64,000 nt of DNA from Pseudomonas vlassakiae (lineage in GTDB: Bacteria > Pseudomonadota > Gammaproteobacteria > Pseudomonadales > Pseudomonadaceae): positions 124,001-188,000 of the forward strand of contig NZ_JABWRP020000014.1 in assembly GCF_014269035.2 (NCBI RefSeq), given 5' to 3'. Position 1 is the stretch's first letter. Each line of letters starts with the position of its first letter. Of this stretch, positions 63,323 to 64,000 are shown in pieces. The position numbers were made by a program, and so were the translations under genes. Under the pieces are notes generated by a model. The model was not told where the DNA came from. It worked only from the letters and a program-made list of their open reading frames with translations, and did no database searches.

Positions 63323-64000
63323 ATGCCTATCACCCTCTCCCCACACCTGCGCCCCCTGGCGCTGGTGGCGCTTCTTGCACTGTCCCTGGCCGGTTGCGAT
63401 CCTTCGGCCGAGCAGGACGAACAACCACCCACGCCGCAAGTACGGGTAGAAACCCTGCAATTGCAGCCCCTGGCCATCAGCACCGAGCTGAGTGGGCGCA
63501 TTCTCGCCCCGCGTACTGCCGAAGTGCGCGCGCGCGTCGCTGGCGTGGTGCTCAAGCGCGTCTATCGCGAAGGCAGCGACGTCAGACAGGGCGATGTGCT
63601 GTTCCTCATCGACCCGGCGCCGTTCAAGGCCGACCACGACAGCGCACGCGCCACCCTGGCCAAGGCCGAAGCCACCCTGTACCAGGCACGCCTGCAAGAG
63701 CAGCGCTACCGCCAGCTGGTCGACGACAAGGCGGTCAGCCGCCAGGAATACGACAACGCCCGCGCCGCCTTCCTCCAGGCCGACGCTGCCGTTGCCGAAG
63801 CCAAGGCTGCGCTGGAGCGCGCCCGCCTGAACCTGGGTTACGCCACGGTCACCGCGCCGATTTCCGGACGCATCGGCCGCGCCCTGGTCACCGAAGGTGC
63901 CCTGGTCGGCCAGAACGAGACCACGCCGCTGGCGACCATCCAGCAGCTCGACCCGATCCATGCCGACGTCACCCAGTCGACCCGCGAGCTCAACGCCCTG
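63323..64000 (+). CDS. RND efflux membrane-fusion (adaptor) lipoprotein, 3' truncated by the window
   Basis: The first 226 codons are present. A lipoprotein signal (LALSLAGC) anchors it to the inner membrane. It then follows the MexA/TtgA pattern: STELSGRILAPRTAEVRARV, GVVLKRVYREGSDVRQGDVL FLIDPA, a coiled-coil hairpin, LGYATVTAPISGRIGRALVT EGALVGQ and TIQQLDPIHADVTQST. The gene continues past 64000, and an RND pump gene is expected next. It is divergent from the two-component regulator, which probably controls it. Confidence 0.93.
   Translation, partial: MPITLSPHLRPLALVALLALSLAGCDPSAEQDEQPPTPQVRVETLQLQPLAISTELSGRILAPRTAEVRARVAGVVLKRVYREGSDVRQGDVLFLIDPAPFKADHDSARATLAKAEATLYQARLQEQRYRQLVDDKAVSRQEYDNARAAFLQADAAVAEAKAALERARLNLGYATVTAPISGRIGRALVTEGALVGQNETTPLATIQQLDPIHADVTQSTRELNAL

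Overview
The window is high-GC, densely packed bacterial chromosome with the coding style of the Pseudomonas putida group. Support for this comes from a polyamine-catabolism locus, a single-chain SdaA, a Pea-type exopolysaccharide cluster, REP-like elements carrying the typical 'GTAGGAGCGG...' core, PACE and RND efflux genes, and gene order that (from memory, not checked) follows the KT2440 region around PP_3126-PP_3151 for the left part. No rRNA, tRNA, CRISPR array, prophage or insertion sequence was seen. The left end cuts a small exported-protein gene and the right end cuts an RND membrane-fusion gene.

Layout. 1-9.5 kb: semialdehyde and polyamine metabolism (LysR regulator, Sad-type succinate semialdehyde dehydrogenase, a P-loop helicase-like ATPase, AraC regulator, glutamine-synthetase-like gamma-glutamylpolyamine synthetase, polyamine-binding protein, FAD amine oxidase). 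9.5-10.3 kb: an AT-richer toxin-antitoxin module. 10.4-14.9 kb: a DUF3313-like lipoprotein, a pair of DUF1842-like proteins, L-serine dehydratase sdaA and its divergent LysR regulator. 14.9-39.9 kb: a large exopolysaccharide locus in three transcription blocks. The leftward block 27254-14944 holds a Tat-signal microprotein, a GMC oxidoreductase, acyltransferases, four glycosyltransferases, a VirK/YbjX protein, a WecG-type glycosyltransferase, a priming glycosyltransferase and a phosphoethanolamine-transferase-like protein. The rightward block 27538-32707 holds a Wzy/WaaL-like polymerase, a glycoside-hydrolase-like protein and galE. The leftward block 39896-32755 holds a FemAB-like protein, a GT61 glycosyltransferase, a 58-residue PEP-CTERM-like microprotein, a Wza-like export protein, an outer-membrane barrel, a Wzc-like chain-length protein and a tyrosine-kinase-like ATPase. 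No Wzx flippase is present.

40.2-52.6 kb: a 1201-residue DUF6543/LRR toxin-like protein without an evident NEL cysteine, a GGDEF-EAL protein, a GapN-like aldehyde dehydrogenase, a VOC protein, an unrecognised protein, an iron alcohol dehydrogenase, ilvA preceded by an Ile-rich leader peptide with attenuator hairpins, and a PACE efflux protein. 52.8-61.2 kb: a second exopolysaccharide module, wecB-nfrB-nfrA-DUF4434-like, with a diguanylate cyclase gene directly downstream. It closely resembles the c-di-GMP-controlled N4 glycan receptor system of E. coli. 61.1-64 kb: a two-component system and a divergent, truncated RND efflux adaptor.

Points most worth a second look: the PEP-CTERM-like microprotein inside the EPS export operon; the Tat-signal microprotein translationally coupled to a GMC oxidoreductase; the ilvA attenuator with mutually exclusive hairpins; and the Nfr-type EPS operon that carries its own precursor enzyme and an adjacent cyclase lacking an I-site.
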